From an uncultured Lachnospiraceae bacterium (GTDB lineage: Bacteria; Bacillota; Clostridia; Lachnospirales; Lachnospiraceae): 64,000 nt of DNA. Numbering within the stretch: position 1 is the stretch's first letter; each line of letters begins with the position of its first letter. The translations under genes and the position numbers were made by a program. The notes beneath the pieces were generated by a model, which saw nothing but the letters and a program-made list of their open reading frames with translations, had not been told where the DNA came from and made no database searches. This document shows positions 1-11,859 of this stretch, piece by piece. The DNA lies in assembly GCA_949287925.1 (NCBI GenBank), contig CASEIR010000059.1, positions 23,745 to 87,744 on the forward strand, in the 5' to 3' direction.

Positions 1-1
1 C

Positions 2-172
2 GCCGACAGAGTCGGAATTACCAGATCCGTAATTGTGAACGCGCTTCGGAAGTTTGAGAGCGCCGGCGTCATTGAATCCCGTTCCTCCGGCATGAAAGGA
101 ACTTATATCAAAGTCGTGAACGATTATGTATTTACGGAACTGGAACAGATTAAAGCGGAGCGGATGAAATAA
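2..172 (+). CDS. codY: CodY, C-terminal fragment (cut by window edge)
   Basis: The first 57 codons visible match the C-terminal winged helix-turn-helix of CodY, the GTP- and branched-chain-amino-acid-sensing global repressor of Firmicutes. The recognition helix region reads [20 protein letters not shown], followed by [18 protein letters not shown], nearly the family consensus. The N-terminal GAF effector domain lies outside the window. A hairpin with a T-rich tail follows the stop codon, so codY probably ends its transcript here. The identity is firm; whether the full gene is intact cannot be seen. Confidence 0.93.
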   Translation, partial: ADRVGITRSVIVNALRKFESAGVIESRSSGMKGTYIKVVNDYVFTELEQIKAERMK

Positions 173-186
173 CGGCTGCTCAGACA

Positions 187-216
187 GGGTATCGGGAAAC
201 TGATACCCTTCTTTTT
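187..216 (+). terminator. Intrinsic terminator after codY
   Basis: The arms GGGTATC (187-193) and GATACCC (202-208) pair perfectly around a short loop. They are followed by TTCTTTTT. Confidence 0.8.
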
Positions 217-240
217 CATAAGGGGCAAAGGAGACTGACT

Positions 241-543
241 ATGTACGAAAATTGTACTGCAATTATGCAGATGACACGTATGATCCTGAAGGACGGATAT
301 TTTGACGATATGCCATACAAATGCAGTGTGATCCGGTATAAACAGGAGGAAGACTGCATATATTTGTTAACAGAAGAAAAACTGTCTTCCTTCTCGCTTG
401 ATGGGATTTATGAATGCCGTATTGAGACGGAGAAAGGGACGGTGGCCTGTTCAGGGATCTTGCGGGAACGGTATTGGAATAAACTTGGAAATGTAATAAA
501 ATTCCGTATACAGAATGGATTTTATAAAAATCCTGTAAACTGA
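241..543 (+). CDS. Small conserved-type protein of unknown function (100 aa)
   Basis: This gene encodes a 100-residue soluble protein with no signal peptide or membrane segment. I do not recognise the family. The sequence alternates short hydrophobic strands with charged turns (YECRIETEKG, VIKFRIQNGF), which suggests a small beta-rich fold. The ATG follows AAAGGAG at good spacing. It sits between the codY terminator and the groESL promoter, so it is probably transcribed alone. The antisense frame over the same stretch lacks a ribosome binding site and is a shadow. It could be a small regulatory or adaptor protein, but nothing in the sequence decides this. Confidence 0.7.
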   Translation: MYENCTAIMQMTRMILKDGYFDDMPYKCSVIRYKQEEDCIYLLTEEKLSSFSLDGIYECRIETEKGTVACSGILRERYWNKLGNVIKFRIQNGFYKNPVN

Positions 544-554
544 ATAAAAGGTTG

Positions 555-583
555 TTGACAAAGGGAAAAGAGAGTGCTATTTT
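555..583 (+). promoter_or_regulatory. groESL promoter (sigma-A type)
   Basis: TTGACA at 555-560 is a perfect -35 box. With a 17-base spacer it leads to TATTTT at 578-583. The CIRCE operator starts 15 bases further on, as expected for HrcA repression. Confidence 0.75.
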
Positions 584-597
584 ATATCTAGAGTTTT

Positions 598-624
598 TCA
601 GCACTCTCTTTTGATGAGTGCTAA
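598..624 (+). promoter_or_regulatory. CIRCE operator (HrcA binding site)
   Basis: TCAGCACTC (598-606), nine bases, GAGTGCTAA (616-624). This matches the consensus TTAGCACTC-N9-GAGTGCTAA with one mismatch in the left arm. A further GAGTGCT half-site lies at 572-578 and overlaps the -10 box. Confidence 0.95.
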
Positions 625-657
625 CAACATAGATTCATATCTAAGGAGGCGTAAGCT

Positions 658-942
658 ATGAAATTAGTACCATTGGGTGACAGAGTTGTATTGAAACAGT
701 TAATCGCGGAAGAGACTACCAAATCCGGAATTGTAATCCCGGGGCAGTCAAAGGAAAAGCCGCAGCAGGCAGAGGTTGTTGCAGTTGGACCAGGCGGAAG
801 TGTGGATGGAAAAGAAGTGAAGATGCATGTGGCGGTCGGTCAGACTGTAATCTATTCCAAATACTCCGGAACGAATGTGGAGATTGATGACGAAGAATAC
901 ATCATCGTAAAACAGGATGATATCCTTGCGATTGTTGAGTAA
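658..942 (+). CDS. groES: Co-chaperonin GroES (Cpn10)
   Basis: GroES is the lid of the GroEL folding chamber and acts in the cytoplasm as a heptameric ring. The 94-residue product has the normal family length. It shows the N-terminal LVPLGDRVVLKQ strand, the mobile-loop segment around TTKSGIVIPG, and the C-terminal YIIVKQDDILAIVE. AAGGAGG stands eight bases before the ATG. groES is first in a two-gene operon with groEL, under the CIRCE element just upstream, so HrcA should repress it and heat shock induce it. Confidence 0.98.
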   Translation: MKLVPLGDRVVLKQLIAEETTKSGIVIPGQSKEKPQQAEVVAVGPGGSVDGKEVKMHVAVGQTVIYSKYSGTNVEIDDEEYIIVKQDDILAIVE

Positions 943-964
943 GACGAATTAGAACGAGATATAG

Positions 965-2596
<1,632 letters not shown>

Positions 2597-2616
2597 TCAG
2601 CCGGATAAATTTTTTG

Positions 2617-2646
2617 AAAACTCCTCATAAGAGGAGTTTTCTTTTT
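2617..2646 (+). terminator. Intrinsic terminator after groEL
   Basis: A ten-base perfect stem, AAAACTCCTC / GAGGAGTTTT, closes a four-base loop. CTTTTT follows. Confidence 0.92.
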
Positions 2647-2701
2647 GTAGTAAAATGTGTTACAATAATAAAAATCAGGTAACATGTGGAGGAATGCTTA
2701 G

Positions 2702-3193
2702 ATGAATGACTTTTATACAGAACAACTGGTAAAAAAGCAGCCGGATATGAAAGATCTGGCAATTAAGGTCGGACTGGCGGCATTATTTATTATTTCGGTT
2801 CTGATCGTATTTATGTTTCCGATCGGATTGATCCTGCCGGTCATTGTCATTGTGTTTGACGTATTTATGTTCCGGAGGCTGAATGTGGAATATGAGTACC
2901 TTTATGTGAATGGAGATCTGGATATTGATAAGATCATGAACCGCTCCAAACGAAAAAAGATGTTTGCAATGAATGTGTCAGATCTGGAACTTCTGGCGCC
3001 GGCGGATTCTCCGGAGATGAAGAGATATCAGAATCTGAAGACCAGCAGTTACTGCTCCGGAACGGGACAGGCCAGAGAGTACGCGCTTATCATTGCCAAT
3101 CATGGAGAACTGAAAAAAATTATATTTGAACCGAATGACACGATCCTGGAAGGGTTTTATATTCTCGCTCCCAGAAAAGTAATTAGAAAATAG
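2702..3193 (+). CDS. Two-TM membrane protein of unknown function (DUF6106-like)
   Basis: The 163-residue protein has a short N-terminal cytoplasmic stretch and two closely spaced hydrophobic helices at about residues 22-40 and 42-60. A basic loop (NRSKRKKM) and a roughly 100-residue soluble domain follow. This resembles a lineage-specific family I recall as DUF6106, but I could not verify it. TGGAGG precedes the ATG at 2702. The gene stands alone between the groEL terminator and the guaB promoter. No catalytic motif is visible and no function can be assigned. Confidence 0.75.
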   Translation: MNDFYTEQLVKKQPDMKDLAIKVGLAALFIISVLIVFMFPIGLILPVIVIVFDVFMFRRLNVEYEYLYVNGDLDIDKIMNRSKRKKMFAMNVSDLELLAPADSPEMKRYQNLKTSSYCSGTGQAREYALIIANHGELKKIIFEPNDTILEGFYILAPRKVIRK

Positions 3194-3223
3194 TTGACAA
3201 GATAGATATTGATTCGTTATGAT
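3194..3223 (+). promoter_or_regulatory. guaB promoter
   Basis: TTGACA (3194-3199) and TATGAT (3218-3223) are separated by 18 bases. They lie directly after the stop codon of the preceding gene. Confidence 0.65.
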
Positions 3224-3248
3224 AGCAGTTACATATTATTTTTAGTGA

Positions 3249-4727
<1,479 letters not shown>

Positions 4728-4740
4728 GAGTAAGAGAAAG

Positions 4741-4782
4741 AAACCAGGCTGGTGTTACAGACACTTGTCTGGTTCTTTTTTT
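4741..4782 (+). terminator. Intrinsic terminator after guaB
   Basis: AACCAG and CTGGTT form the outer stem, with GTGT and ACAC pairing inside. A run of seven T follows CTGGTTC. Confidence 0.75.
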
Positions 4783-4847
4783 GCGGAATGGATTTTTTTA
4801 TTTTTATGATTATGGTATGATAATTATGATTGCGAGGAGGGAAGTGT

Positions 4848-7800
4848 ATGAATGCAAGAGAAGCTTGTCTGGAATGGCTGGAGAATCCGGAAATATATGA
4901 GGTGAACCGGATCCCGGCTCATTCCGATCATGAATACTATGAAACTGTAGAAGAATGTCTGAATTGTGAAGAGATGACTTTACGGCAAAGTCTCAATGGA
5001 ACCTGGAGATTTGCTTATGCCTCAAATCCGTCCATGAGAGTGAAAGAGTTCTATCAGATGGATTACGACTGCAGTGGATTCGAATATATTCAGGTGCCGG
5101 GACATATCCAGACGCAGGGATATGACCGTAACCAATATATCAATACGATGTACCCCTGGGATGGTGAAGAATACTTAAGACCGCCGATGATATCAAAACG
5201 TTATAATCCTGTCGGCAGTTATGTACGGCAGTTTACTTTGGAGAATGAACTTAGGGGGAAGAGGGTATTTTTGTCTTTCCAAGGAGTTGAAACGGCGTTT
5301 TATGTATGGCTTAACGGTAAATTCGTGGGGTACAGTGAGGACAGTTTTACGCCTGCGGAATTTGAAGTGACAGACTATCTCGCAGAAGGAGAAAATAAAC
5401 TTGCGGTAGAGGTTTATAAGAGAAGCAGCGCCAGTTGGTTGGAGGATCAGGATTTCTTCCGGTTTTCCGGAATATTCCGGGAAGTTTATCTGTATGGCAT
5501 TCCTCAGGTGCATGTGAGAGATCTGTTTGTTCGGGCAGGTCTGGATGACAGTTACCAGAAGGGTACGTTAAAGATTCAGACTTGGATGGAAATGAATGAA
5601 GACTGCAGCGGCTGGACGGCAGAAGTCATCTTAAAGAATATATCAGGGGAGATATTATGGAGCTGCGAGACTGCCATGGCAGATTCAGTGGAATTTCAGA
5701 CGGCCAATCTGAAGATCCATCCCTGGAGTGCGGAGAGACCGGTACTGTATATGCTTTGGATCTGCCTGAAAGATCCAAAAGGACAGATCCGGGAAATCGT
5801 GCCCCAGAGAATCGGATTCCGCAGATTTGAGATGCGGGGAAAGGTGATGTGTCTGAATGGGAAACGAGTGTTGTTCAAGGGTGTGAACCGTCATGAGTTT
5901 AATGCCGAGAATGGGCGGGCATTGACAAAAGAAGATATGCTGTGGGATATCCGTTTTATGAAACGCCACAACATCAATGCTGTCCGTACTTCTCATTATC
6001 CCAATCAGAGTCTCTGGTACCGGTTGTGTGATGAATATGGAATTTATCTCATTGACGAGACAAATCTGGAGACCCATGGTTCCTGGCAGAAGCTTGGCGT
6101 GTGCGAACCGTCCTGGAATGTCCCGGGAGATTTGCCGGAATGGAAGGATGCGGTGGTGGACAGAGCAAAGTCTATGTTCGAGCGGGATAAGAACCATCCG
6201 TCAATTTTGATCTGGTCCTGTGGAAATGAGTCTTATGCCGGAACGGGAATCGAAGCGATATCAGATTATTTTCATCAGGCAGACGACACCAGGCTGGTAC
6301 ACTATGAGGGGGTGTTCTGGAACCGAAAGTTTGATCATATCAGTGATATGGAGAGTCGGATGTACGCCAAGCCGGCAGAGATTGAAGAGTATCTGGAGCA
6401 GAATCCCAAGAAACCGTACATCAGTTGTGAGTACATGCATTCCATGGGGAATTCCACTGGCGGTATGAAGCTGTATACGGACCTGGAGAAAAAATATGAA
6501 TTATATCAGGGAGGATTCATCTGGGATTACATGGATCAATCCCTCTATATGACCAATCATCTGGGGGAGCGTGTTCTTACATATGGAGGCGACCATGATG
6601 ACCGCGCAACGGATTATGAATTCTGTACCAATGGAATCGTCTATGCCGACAGAAGAATATCGCCGAAAGCACAGGAAGTAAAAGCGCTGTATTCAGATGT
6701 GAAGCTGGCAGCTGATGAACAGGGCGTCTGGATCCGCAACGACCAGCTGTTTTGTTCTACGGACGCTTATGTTTTAACTGCGCGTATTGTCAAAGAAGAC
6801 CAATGCCTTTATGAGACAGAGTTGTTCCCGTTGGTTGAGGCGGGAACGGCCAAATATATCGCCATAAATTATCCGGAACTGACAGAACCAGGTGAATATA
6901 TCTATGATGTATCTATGCGGTTGAAGGAAGATGTGAGATGGGCCCGGGCCGGATATGAAATCTGTTTCGGACAGTATGTAAAGGAAATAGCAGGGGATGA
7001 AAAGGCAGAGAAGCAGGCTATGGAAATTATCTATGGCGACGTGAATATCGGAGTGCGCGGGGCAGGATTTTCGGCCATGTTCTCGAAAGCAGAAGGCGGA
7101 ATTGCTTCGCTTCGCTATGACGGCACAGAGTATATTCCCAGAACACCAAAGTTGACATACTGGCGGGCGCTGACGGATAATGACCGGGGAGCGAAACTTG
7201 GATATGACTGTGCGCCTTGGATGACGGCAGGATTGTTCCAGAAACTCCAGAATGTGGAAGTGCAGGAAAAGGAAGGAGAAGTCTGTATTACCTTTACTTA
7301 CCTTCTTCCGAGAGAGCTTAGCACCACCGCCACTGTCACTTATACAGTAACGGGAGACGGAAGGATTCATGTGGAAGCCAGGTACCATGGAAAAAATGGG
7401 CTTCCGGATCTGCCGGCGTTTGGAATGGATATCAAAGTAAAATCAAAATACCGTAATGTGAAATATTACGGATATGGACCGGAAGAGAACTACACAGACC
7501 GGATGGAAGGCGCCAGACTGGGCGTATATTCTTACCGGGCGGACGAGAATATGTCCGGATATCTGTTCCCGCAGGAATGCGGGAACCGCGTGGGAGTCCG
7601 CTGGGTGGAGGTAACGGATGACCAGAATCAGGGACTACGGTTTGAACAGGAATCAGGAGCGTTTGAAAATAGTGTGCTGCCATTCAGTGCTTATGAATTG
7701 GAGGCGGCAACACATCGGGAAGAATTACCGGTTCCGCATTACACTTGGATTCGGATTTTGTCCGGTCAGATGGGAGTCGGCGGCGACGACAGCTGGGGGG

Positions 7801-7889
7801 CTCCGGTTCATTCGGAATACAGACTGTCTTCATCTGAAGATAGGTGTGTAAAATTTACAATTGAAAGAGCAAAGCAAGAAAGGGGATAA
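4848..7889 (+). CDS. lacZ: Beta-galactosidase, GH2 family (LacZ type)
   Basis: This enzyme hydrolyses terminal beta-galactosides such as lactose. The 1013-residue protein has the LacZ order: a jelly-roll sugar-binding domain, an Ig-like domain, a TIM barrel, a second Ig-like domain and a C-terminal beta-sandwich. The acid/base is Glu461 in WSCGNES and the nucleophile is Glu528 in SCEYMHSMGNS. There is no signal peptide, so it acts in the cytoplasm. I chose ATG 4848, which follows GAGGAGGG; an upstream TTG at 4830 would add six residues and lacks such a site. It overlaps no gene and is followed after 4 bp by galM. No transporter or regulator for lactose lies nearby. Confidence 0.97.
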   Translation: MNAREACLEWLENPEIYEVNRIPAHSDHEYYETVEECLNCEEMTLRQSLNGTWRFAYASNPSMRVKEFYQMDYDCSGFEYIQVPGHIQTQGYDRNQYINTMYPWDGEEYLRPPMISKRYNPVGSYVRQFTLENELRGKRVFLSFQGVETAFYVWLNGKFVGYSEDSFTPAEFEVTDYLAEGENKLAVEVYKRSSASWLEDQDFFRFSGIFREVYLYGIPQVHVRDLFVRAGLDDSYQKGTLKIQTWMEMNEDCSGWTAEVILKNISGEILWSCETAMADSVEFQTANLKIHPWSAERPVLYMLWICLKDPKGQIREIVPQRIGFRRFEMRGKVMCLNGKRVLFKGVNRHEFNAENGRALTKEDMLWDIRFMKRHNINAVRTSHYPNQSLWYRLCDEYGIYLIDETNLETHGSWQKLGVCEPSWNVPGDLPEWKDAVVDRAKSMFERDKNHPSILIWSCGNESYAGTGIEAISDYFHQADDTRLVHYEGVFWNRKFDHISDMESRMYAKPAEIEEYLEQNPKKPYISCEYMHSMGNSTGGMKLYTDLEKKYELYQGGFIWDYMDQSLYMTNHLGERVLTYGGDHDDRATDYEFCTNGIVYADRRISPKAQEVKALYSDVKLAADEQGVWIRNDQLFCSTDAYVLTARIVKEDQCLYETELFPLVEAGTAKYIAINYPELTEPGEYIYDVSMRLKEDVRWARAGYEICFGQYVKEIAGDEKAEKQAMEIIYGDVNIGVRGAGFSAMFSKAEGGIASLRYDGTEYIPRTPKLTYWRALTDNDRGAKLGYDCAPWMTAGLFQKLQNVEVQEKEGEVCITFTYLLPRELSTTATVTYTVTGDGRIHVEARYHGKNGLPDLPAFGMDIKVKSKYRNVKYYGYGPEENYTDRMEGARLGVYSYRADENMSGYLFPQECGNRVGVRWVEVTDDQNQGLRFEQESGAFENSVLPFSAYELEAATHREELPVPHYTWIRILSGQMGVGGDDSWGAPVHSEYRLSSSEDRCVKFTIERAKQERG

Positions 7890-7893
7890 AGAG

Positions 7894-8928
7894 ATGACAG
7901 AATTATTTGGAAAGACAAAAGACGGGCAGGAAGTAACGGCTTATTTGCTGAAGAACAAGAATGGAATGGAGGCAAAGGTACTGGATTATGGCGCCACGCT
8001 GGTAAGCCTTATGGTGCCGGACCGGGAAGGGATCTCCCGGGATGTGGTGCTGGGGTACGACACCGTGTCTGGATATGAGGAAGGGACTTGCTATTTTGGC
8101 GCGACCGTGGGACGGGTGGCCAATCGGATCGGAAAGGCGCAGTTTCAGCTGAATGGTACAATCTATCAGTTGGCAAAGAACGATAATGGGAATTCTCTGC
8201 ACGGAGGCAGAGACTATATGAATCAGAGAATGTGGAGGACAGAAAATGTATCTGATCAAGAGATTACCTTCCTGCTTCATAGCCCGGACGGAGACCAGGG
8301 TTATCCTGGAGCGGTGGATATCCGGGTGACTTATACTCTGACGGATGGGGATGAGCTGAAGATTCATTATCATGCTGTTCCTGAGGCGGATACCCTTTTG
8401 AACCTGACAAATCACAGTTATTTTAACCTCAACGGGCATGGGTCAGGTCCGGCAACGGGGCAGAAAGCCATGATCCTGGCACAGGCATTTACCCAGGCAG
8501 ACGCAGAATCTATTCCTACCGGGGAGATCGTGCCTGTTGAAGGGACGCCGATGGATTTCCGTACAGCTAAAACAATCGGACAGGAGATCGATGCAGATTA
8601 TGAACCGCTGATTCTTGGAAAAGGATATGACCACAACTGGGTATTGGATGGAAGTGGATTCCGTAAAGTGGCACAGCTGGCGTCAGAGGAGAGCGGAATC
8701 TGTATGGAGGTCAGCACGGACCTTCCCGGCATTCAGTTTTATACTGGTAATTTTATAGAAAAAGAGAATGGAAAAAGCGGAACCATATATGGAAAAAGAC
8801 AAGGGGTTTGCTTTGAAACACAATATTTCCCGGATGCAGTGAATAAAGAGAATTTTGAGTCTCCGATTACAAAAGCTGGGGAAGTATATGATACGACAAC
8901 GGTATACCGTTTCATAAAATCTTCATAA
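7894..8928 (+). CDS. galM: Aldose 1-epimerase (galactose mutarotase)
   Basis: GalM interconverts alpha and beta anomers of galactose, the step after LacZ and before galactokinase in the Leloir pathway. The 344-residue protein shows the family motifs GRVANRIGKAQF, NSLHGG and NLTNHSYFNLNG (catalytic His), with the C-terminal catalytic Glu in CFETQYFPDA. ATG 7894 follows AAAGGGG. Its position 4 bp after lacZ makes a lacZ-galM operon. galK and galT are not in the window. Confidence 0.96.
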   Translation: MTELFGKTKDGQEVTAYLLKNKNGMEAKVLDYGATLVSLMVPDREGISRDVVLGYDTVSGYEEGTCYFGATVGRVANRIGKAQFQLNGTIYQLAKNDNGNSLHGGRDYMNQRMWRTENVSDQEITFLLHSPDGDQGYPGAVDIRVTYTLTDGDELKIHYHAVPEADTLLNLTNHSYFNLNGHGSGPATGQKAMILAQAFTQADAESIPTGEIVPVEGTPMDFRTAKTIGQEIDADYEPLILGKGYDHNWVLDGSGFRKVAQLASEESGICMEVSTDLPGIQFYTGNFIEKENGKSGTIYGKRQGVCFETQYFPDAVNKENFESPITKAGEVYDTTTVYRFIKSS

Positions 8929-9005
8929 AATCCTAACGAACTTTTCATACCTGAACCTCTGATCTGTGATATGATATCGGAAAACAAACAGATGGGATGA
9001 AGAGT

Positions 9006-9704
9006 ATGAAAGGTACGGGAAACAGAAAAAAGACCAGAGCAGCGCTAAGAAGACGGCGGAGACAAAGAAGGATCCGCGTCGGATTTGCGCTGCTTTTTAT
9101 TCTGCTGGCCGTCCTGGGCGGTTTCCGGATCTGGGAGCGGATGACGGAACGATATGTGGAAAAAAGCGGAGATTGGATTGATAATGCAAAACCAGAGATG
9201 GATGTGGAGCTGCTTACGGTGAACCCATATTCGAGACCAGGGACAGAAACGAATAAGATTAATGGTATTGTAGTGCATTATACGGCAAATCCGGGCGCTA
9301 CAGCTATGGAAAACCGCAATTATTTTGAAGGGCTGAAGGATTCCCATGAGACAAAAGCCAGCAGCAATTTCATTGTGGGACTGGAAGGGGAGATTGTACA
9401 GTGTGTTCCTACCTGGGAAGTGGCCTATGCGTCCAACAGCAGGAATCAGGATACGGTTTCGATTGAATGCTGCCATCCGGATGAAGAAGGCGGGTTTACG
9501 GATGAAACTTACCAGTCGGCGGTGGATCTGTGCGCCTGGCTCTGCCTGAAGTTCGATCTGGATGAGACAGACATGATCCGTCATTATGATATAACCGGTA
9601 AAATCTGCCCCAAGTATTATGTGGAGCATGAAGAAGCGTGGGACGGAATGAAACAAGATGTAAAAGTGAAGCTGGATGAGTACCGCAAACAGGCAAAAAA
9701 GTAA
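9006..9704 (+). CDS. Membrane-anchored N-acetylmuramoyl-L-alanine amidase (Amidase_2)
   Basis: This enzyme should cut the amide bond between MurNAc and the stem peptide at the cell surface. A very basic N-terminus (RRRRRQRR) precedes one membrane helix at about residues 25-42. The PGRP/Amidase_2 domain covers about 80-215. The zinc ligands are predicted to be His91 (VVHYTA), His193 (RHYDITGK) and Cys201 (CP). The start is uncertain: ATG 9006 sits after GGGATGA, while ATG 8997 adds three residues with a worse site. It may serve wall turnover or sporulation and germination; there is no direct clue to which. Confidence 0.88.
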   Translation: MKGTGNRKKTRAALRRRRRQRRIRVGFALLFILLAVLGGFRIWERMTERYVEKSGDWIDNAKPEMDVELLTVNPYSRPGTETNKINGIVVHYTANPGATAMENRNYFEGLKDSHETKASSNFIVGLEGEIVQCVPTWEVAYASNSRNQDTVSIECCHPDEEGGFTDETYQSAVDLCAWLCLKFDLDETDMIRHYDITGKICPKYYVEHEEAWDGMKQDVKVKLDEYRKQAKK

Positions 9705-9712
9705 GGAAATTC

Positions 9713-9741
9713 TTGCGAAACAGTGGAAATACTGCTATATT
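9713..9741 (+). promoter_or_regulatory. Promoter of the chorismate mutase-shikimate kinase gene
   Basis: TTGCGA (9713-9718) and TATATT (9736-9741) are 17 bases apart, 35 bases before the start codon. Confidence 0.55.
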
Positions 9742-9776
9742 GAATTGGTAAAAGTATGAGATAAGGAGAAAAATGC

Positions 9777-10571
9777 ATGAATGATTTAGAGATGTTCCGG
9801 GAACAGCTTGCGTTCTGCGATGATAAAATTATTGACGCTCTGGTAGAAAGAAATGCCATCGTAGAAAAGATCATGGCGTATAAAGAAGAATACGGAATGC
9901 CGATCCTTCAGCCGCTTCAGGAGGCTAAACAGAAGACACGGCTGGAAGAGAAGCTTACAGACAACAAATATAAAGAAGAGATTTATGACGTGTTCCGCCA
10001 TATTCTGAGAAACAGTAAGAGGATACAGGCAAGAAAACTGTTTGATTATAATATTGTACTGATCGGGTTTATGGGTGCCGGCAAGACTACCGTTTCCGAC
10101 TATATGAGCACCATGTTTGCTATGGAGATCGTGGATATGGATCAGATCATTGCGGAGAGGGAGGAGATGAGCATCCCGGATATTTTCGCCACTTATGGAG
10201 AAGAATATTTTCGGGATCTGGAGACCGGGCTTTTAATGGAGATGCAGAAGTACAGGAACCGGATCATATCCTGCGGCGGCGGCGCAGCCCTGCGGGAACG
10301 CAATGTGGCGGAGATGAAGAAGAACGGGAAGGTTGTGCTGCTTACGGCGAGCCCAGAGACGATTTATGAGAGAGTCAAGGACAGCGATGACAGACCGGTG
10401 CTGAACGGAAAGAAAAATGTGAGTGCCATAGCGGAACTGATGGAAGAGCGGAAAGAAAAATATGAGGCTGCGGCAGATATTGTGGTTCAAACGGATAACA
10501 AGACGGTTCTTCAGGTCTGTGAAGAACTGGTGCAGCGTTTGACAGAAATGGAAGAAAAAGATGTTTCGTAG
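9777..10571 (+). CDS. Chorismate mutase-shikimate kinase fusion
   Basis: Two aromatic-pathway enzymes are joined in one 264-residue chain. Residues 1-87 form an AroQ-type chorismate mutase helix bundle (LEMFREQLAFCDDKIIDALV, ERNAIVEKI), which makes prephenate. Residues 91-264 form shikimate kinase, with Walker A GFMGAGKTT (97-105), the DMDQ acidic motif, SCGGGAAL and the lid DDRPVLNG. The fused steps are not consecutive: EPSP synthase and chorismate synthase lie between them. AAGGAGA precedes the ATG. The 3' end overlaps the yqeG start by 11 bp. No other aro gene is nearby. Confidence 0.93.
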   Translation: MNDLEMFREQLAFCDDKIIDALVERNAIVEKIMAYKEEYGMPILQPLQEAKQKTRLEEKLTDNKYKEEIYDVFRHILRNSKRIQARKLFDYNIVLIGFMGAGKTTVSDYMSTMFAMEIVDMDQIIAEREEMSIPDIFATYGEEYFRDLETGLLMEMQKYRNRIISCGGGAALRERNVAEMKKNGKVVLLTASPETIYERVKDSDDRPVLNGKKNVSAIAELMEERKEKYEAAADIVVQTDNKTVLQVCEELVQRLTEMEEKDVS

Positions 10572-11061
10572 ATTTTATCCGGATCAGTATGTGATATCCA
10601 CATACGCGATTGATTTTGAAAAATTATATAAAGAAGGTTACCGGGGACTGATCTTTGATATTGATAATACGCTGGTTCCACACAATGCGCCTTCGGACGA
10701 CAGGTCGGAAGCTTTGTTTGAACGGCTGAAGAAGATCGGTTTTTCCTGTTGTCTGCTTTCCAATAATCAGGAACCCCGGGTAAAGATGTTTAATGAAAAA
10801 ATCCAGGTAAATTATATCTGCAATGCCCATAAACCGATGATCAAAAATTATATCCGGGCTACAGAGATCATGGGAACAGATGTGGGGAATACGGTTTTTA
10901 TCGGCGATCAGCTTTTTACAGATGTGTGGGGAGCAAAACGTGCCGGCATCCGGAATATTCTGGTCCGGCCGCTTCACCCGAAAGAGGAGATCCAGATTGT
11001 TCTGAAACGGTACCTGGAACGGGTGGTCCTTTACTTTTATAAGCGAGGGTCGGGAAGGTAA
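10561..11061 (+). CDS. yqeG: YqeG-family HAD-IIIA phosphatase
   Basis: The 166-residue protein is a HAD hydrolase. It has the nucleophile motif FDIDNTLVP (two Asp), motif II LSNN, a motif III Lys in AHKP, and the acidic motif GDQLFTDVWGA. The N-terminus MFRRFYPDQYV is typical of YqeG. The family resembles phosphatidylglycerolphosphate phosphatases such as yeast Gep4, but the bacterial substrate is not settled. It overlaps the upstream fusion gene by 11 bp, so translation is probably coupled. A new promoter follows it for efp. Confidence 0.9.
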   Translation: MFRRFYPDQYVISTYAIDFEKLYKEGYRGLIFDIDNTLVPHNAPSDDRSEALFERLKKIGFSCCLLSNNQEPRVKMFNEKIQVNYICNAHKPMIKNYIRATEIMGTDVGNTVFIGDQLFTDVWGAKRAGIRNILVRPLHPKEEIQIVLKRYLERVVLYFYKRGSGR

Positions 11062-11068
11062 AAAAAGC

Positions 11069-11097
11069 TTGAAAAAAGGCAGAATATATTATAAAAT
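11069..11097 (+). promoter_or_regulatory. efp promoter
   Basis: TTGAAA (11069-11074) and TAAAAT (11092-11097) are 17 bases apart, within an AT-rich stretch after yqeG. Confidence 0.55.
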
Positions 11098-11154
11098 TAA
11101 TAGAGCGATCAGAATTTATAAGTGCGGATCAGCACGATTAAGGAGGATTATATA

Positions 11155-11718
11155 ATGGCAACAAAGTCAGCAGGCGATTTTCGTAATGGTATGACATTGG
11201 AGATTGAAGGAAACGTATATCAGGTGCTGGAGTTCATGCATGTAAAGCCTGGTAAAGGAGCAGCTTTTGTACGTACGAAGCTGAAGAACATCATCAACGG
11301 CGGGGTGGTTGAGAAGACATTCCGTCCGACGGAGACGTTTGAAGAGGCTTATATCGAGAGAAAGACCATGCAGTATCTTTATAACGATGGAGATCTGTAT
11401 TATTTCATGGACAATGAGACTTATGACCAGATTGCGGTGAATTCGGATGATGTGGGAGACGCTTTGAAGTTTGTGAAAGAGAACGAGAACGTAACCGTAA
11501 GCTCTTATCAGGGAAAGGTATTTGCAATCGAACCTCCGTTTACTGTAGAACTGGTGGTAACAGAGACAGAGCCTGGATTCAAGGGAAATACGGCTCAGGG
11601 AGCTACCAAGCCGGCAATCGTAGAGACAGGCGCACAGGTTGCAGTTCCGCTGTTTGTAGAACAGGGAGAGAAGATCAAGATTGATACACGTACGGGAGAG
11701 TATCTTTCGAGAGTATAA
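11155..11718 (+). CDS. efp: Translation elongation factor P
   Basis: EF-P binds stalled ribosomes between the P and E sites and restores peptide bond formation at polyproline stretches. The 187-residue protein has the usual three domains. The loop [10 protein letters not shown] at about 30-40 carries the Lys that is modified in many bacteria; no modification enzyme is seen nearby. The C-terminal signature [13 protein letters not shown] is present. ATG 11155 follows AAGGAGG; an upstream GTG at 11122 would add an eleven-residue extension not typical of the family. A terminator follows. Confidence 0.98.
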   Translation: MATKSAGDFRNGMTLEIEGNVYQVLEFMHVKPGKGAAFVRTKLKNIINGGVVEKTFRPTETFEEAYIERKTMQYLYNDGDLYYFMDNETYDQIAVNSDDVGDALKFVKENENVTVSSYQGKVFAIEPPFTVELVVTETEPGFKGNTAQGATKPAIVETGAQVAVPLFVEQGEKIKIDTRTGEYLSRV

Positions 11719-11741
11719 TTATAATGGAAAGACCAGGAAGA

Positions 11742-11770
11742 AAGCCTTGCATTTTATGCAGGGCTTTTTT
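11742..11770 (+). terminator. Intrinsic terminator after efp
   Basis: AAGCCTTGCA pairs with TGCAGGGCTT (one G-U pair), followed by T residues. Confidence 0.88.
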
Positions 11771-11794
11771 ATAATAAACATATCTATCCAAGGG

Positions 11795-11859
11795 CGCCGG
11801 TATGAGCCGGCGTGATCATTTTTATCTGATTGTGGCGAAATCCGCCATAGATTCCACAA
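11795..11859 (+). other. Hairpin-rich leader before the DUF5688-like gene
   Basis: Two hairpins lie between the efp terminator and the next start codon. The first is CGCCGG (11795-11800) with CCGGCG (11807-11812). The second has outer arms TTGTGG (11830-11835) and CCACAA (11854-11859), with TGGCG and CGCCA nested inside. The stretch also reads as 32 open codons in frame with the gene, but it has no ribosome binding site. It may be a structured 5' leader. Confidence 0.35.
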
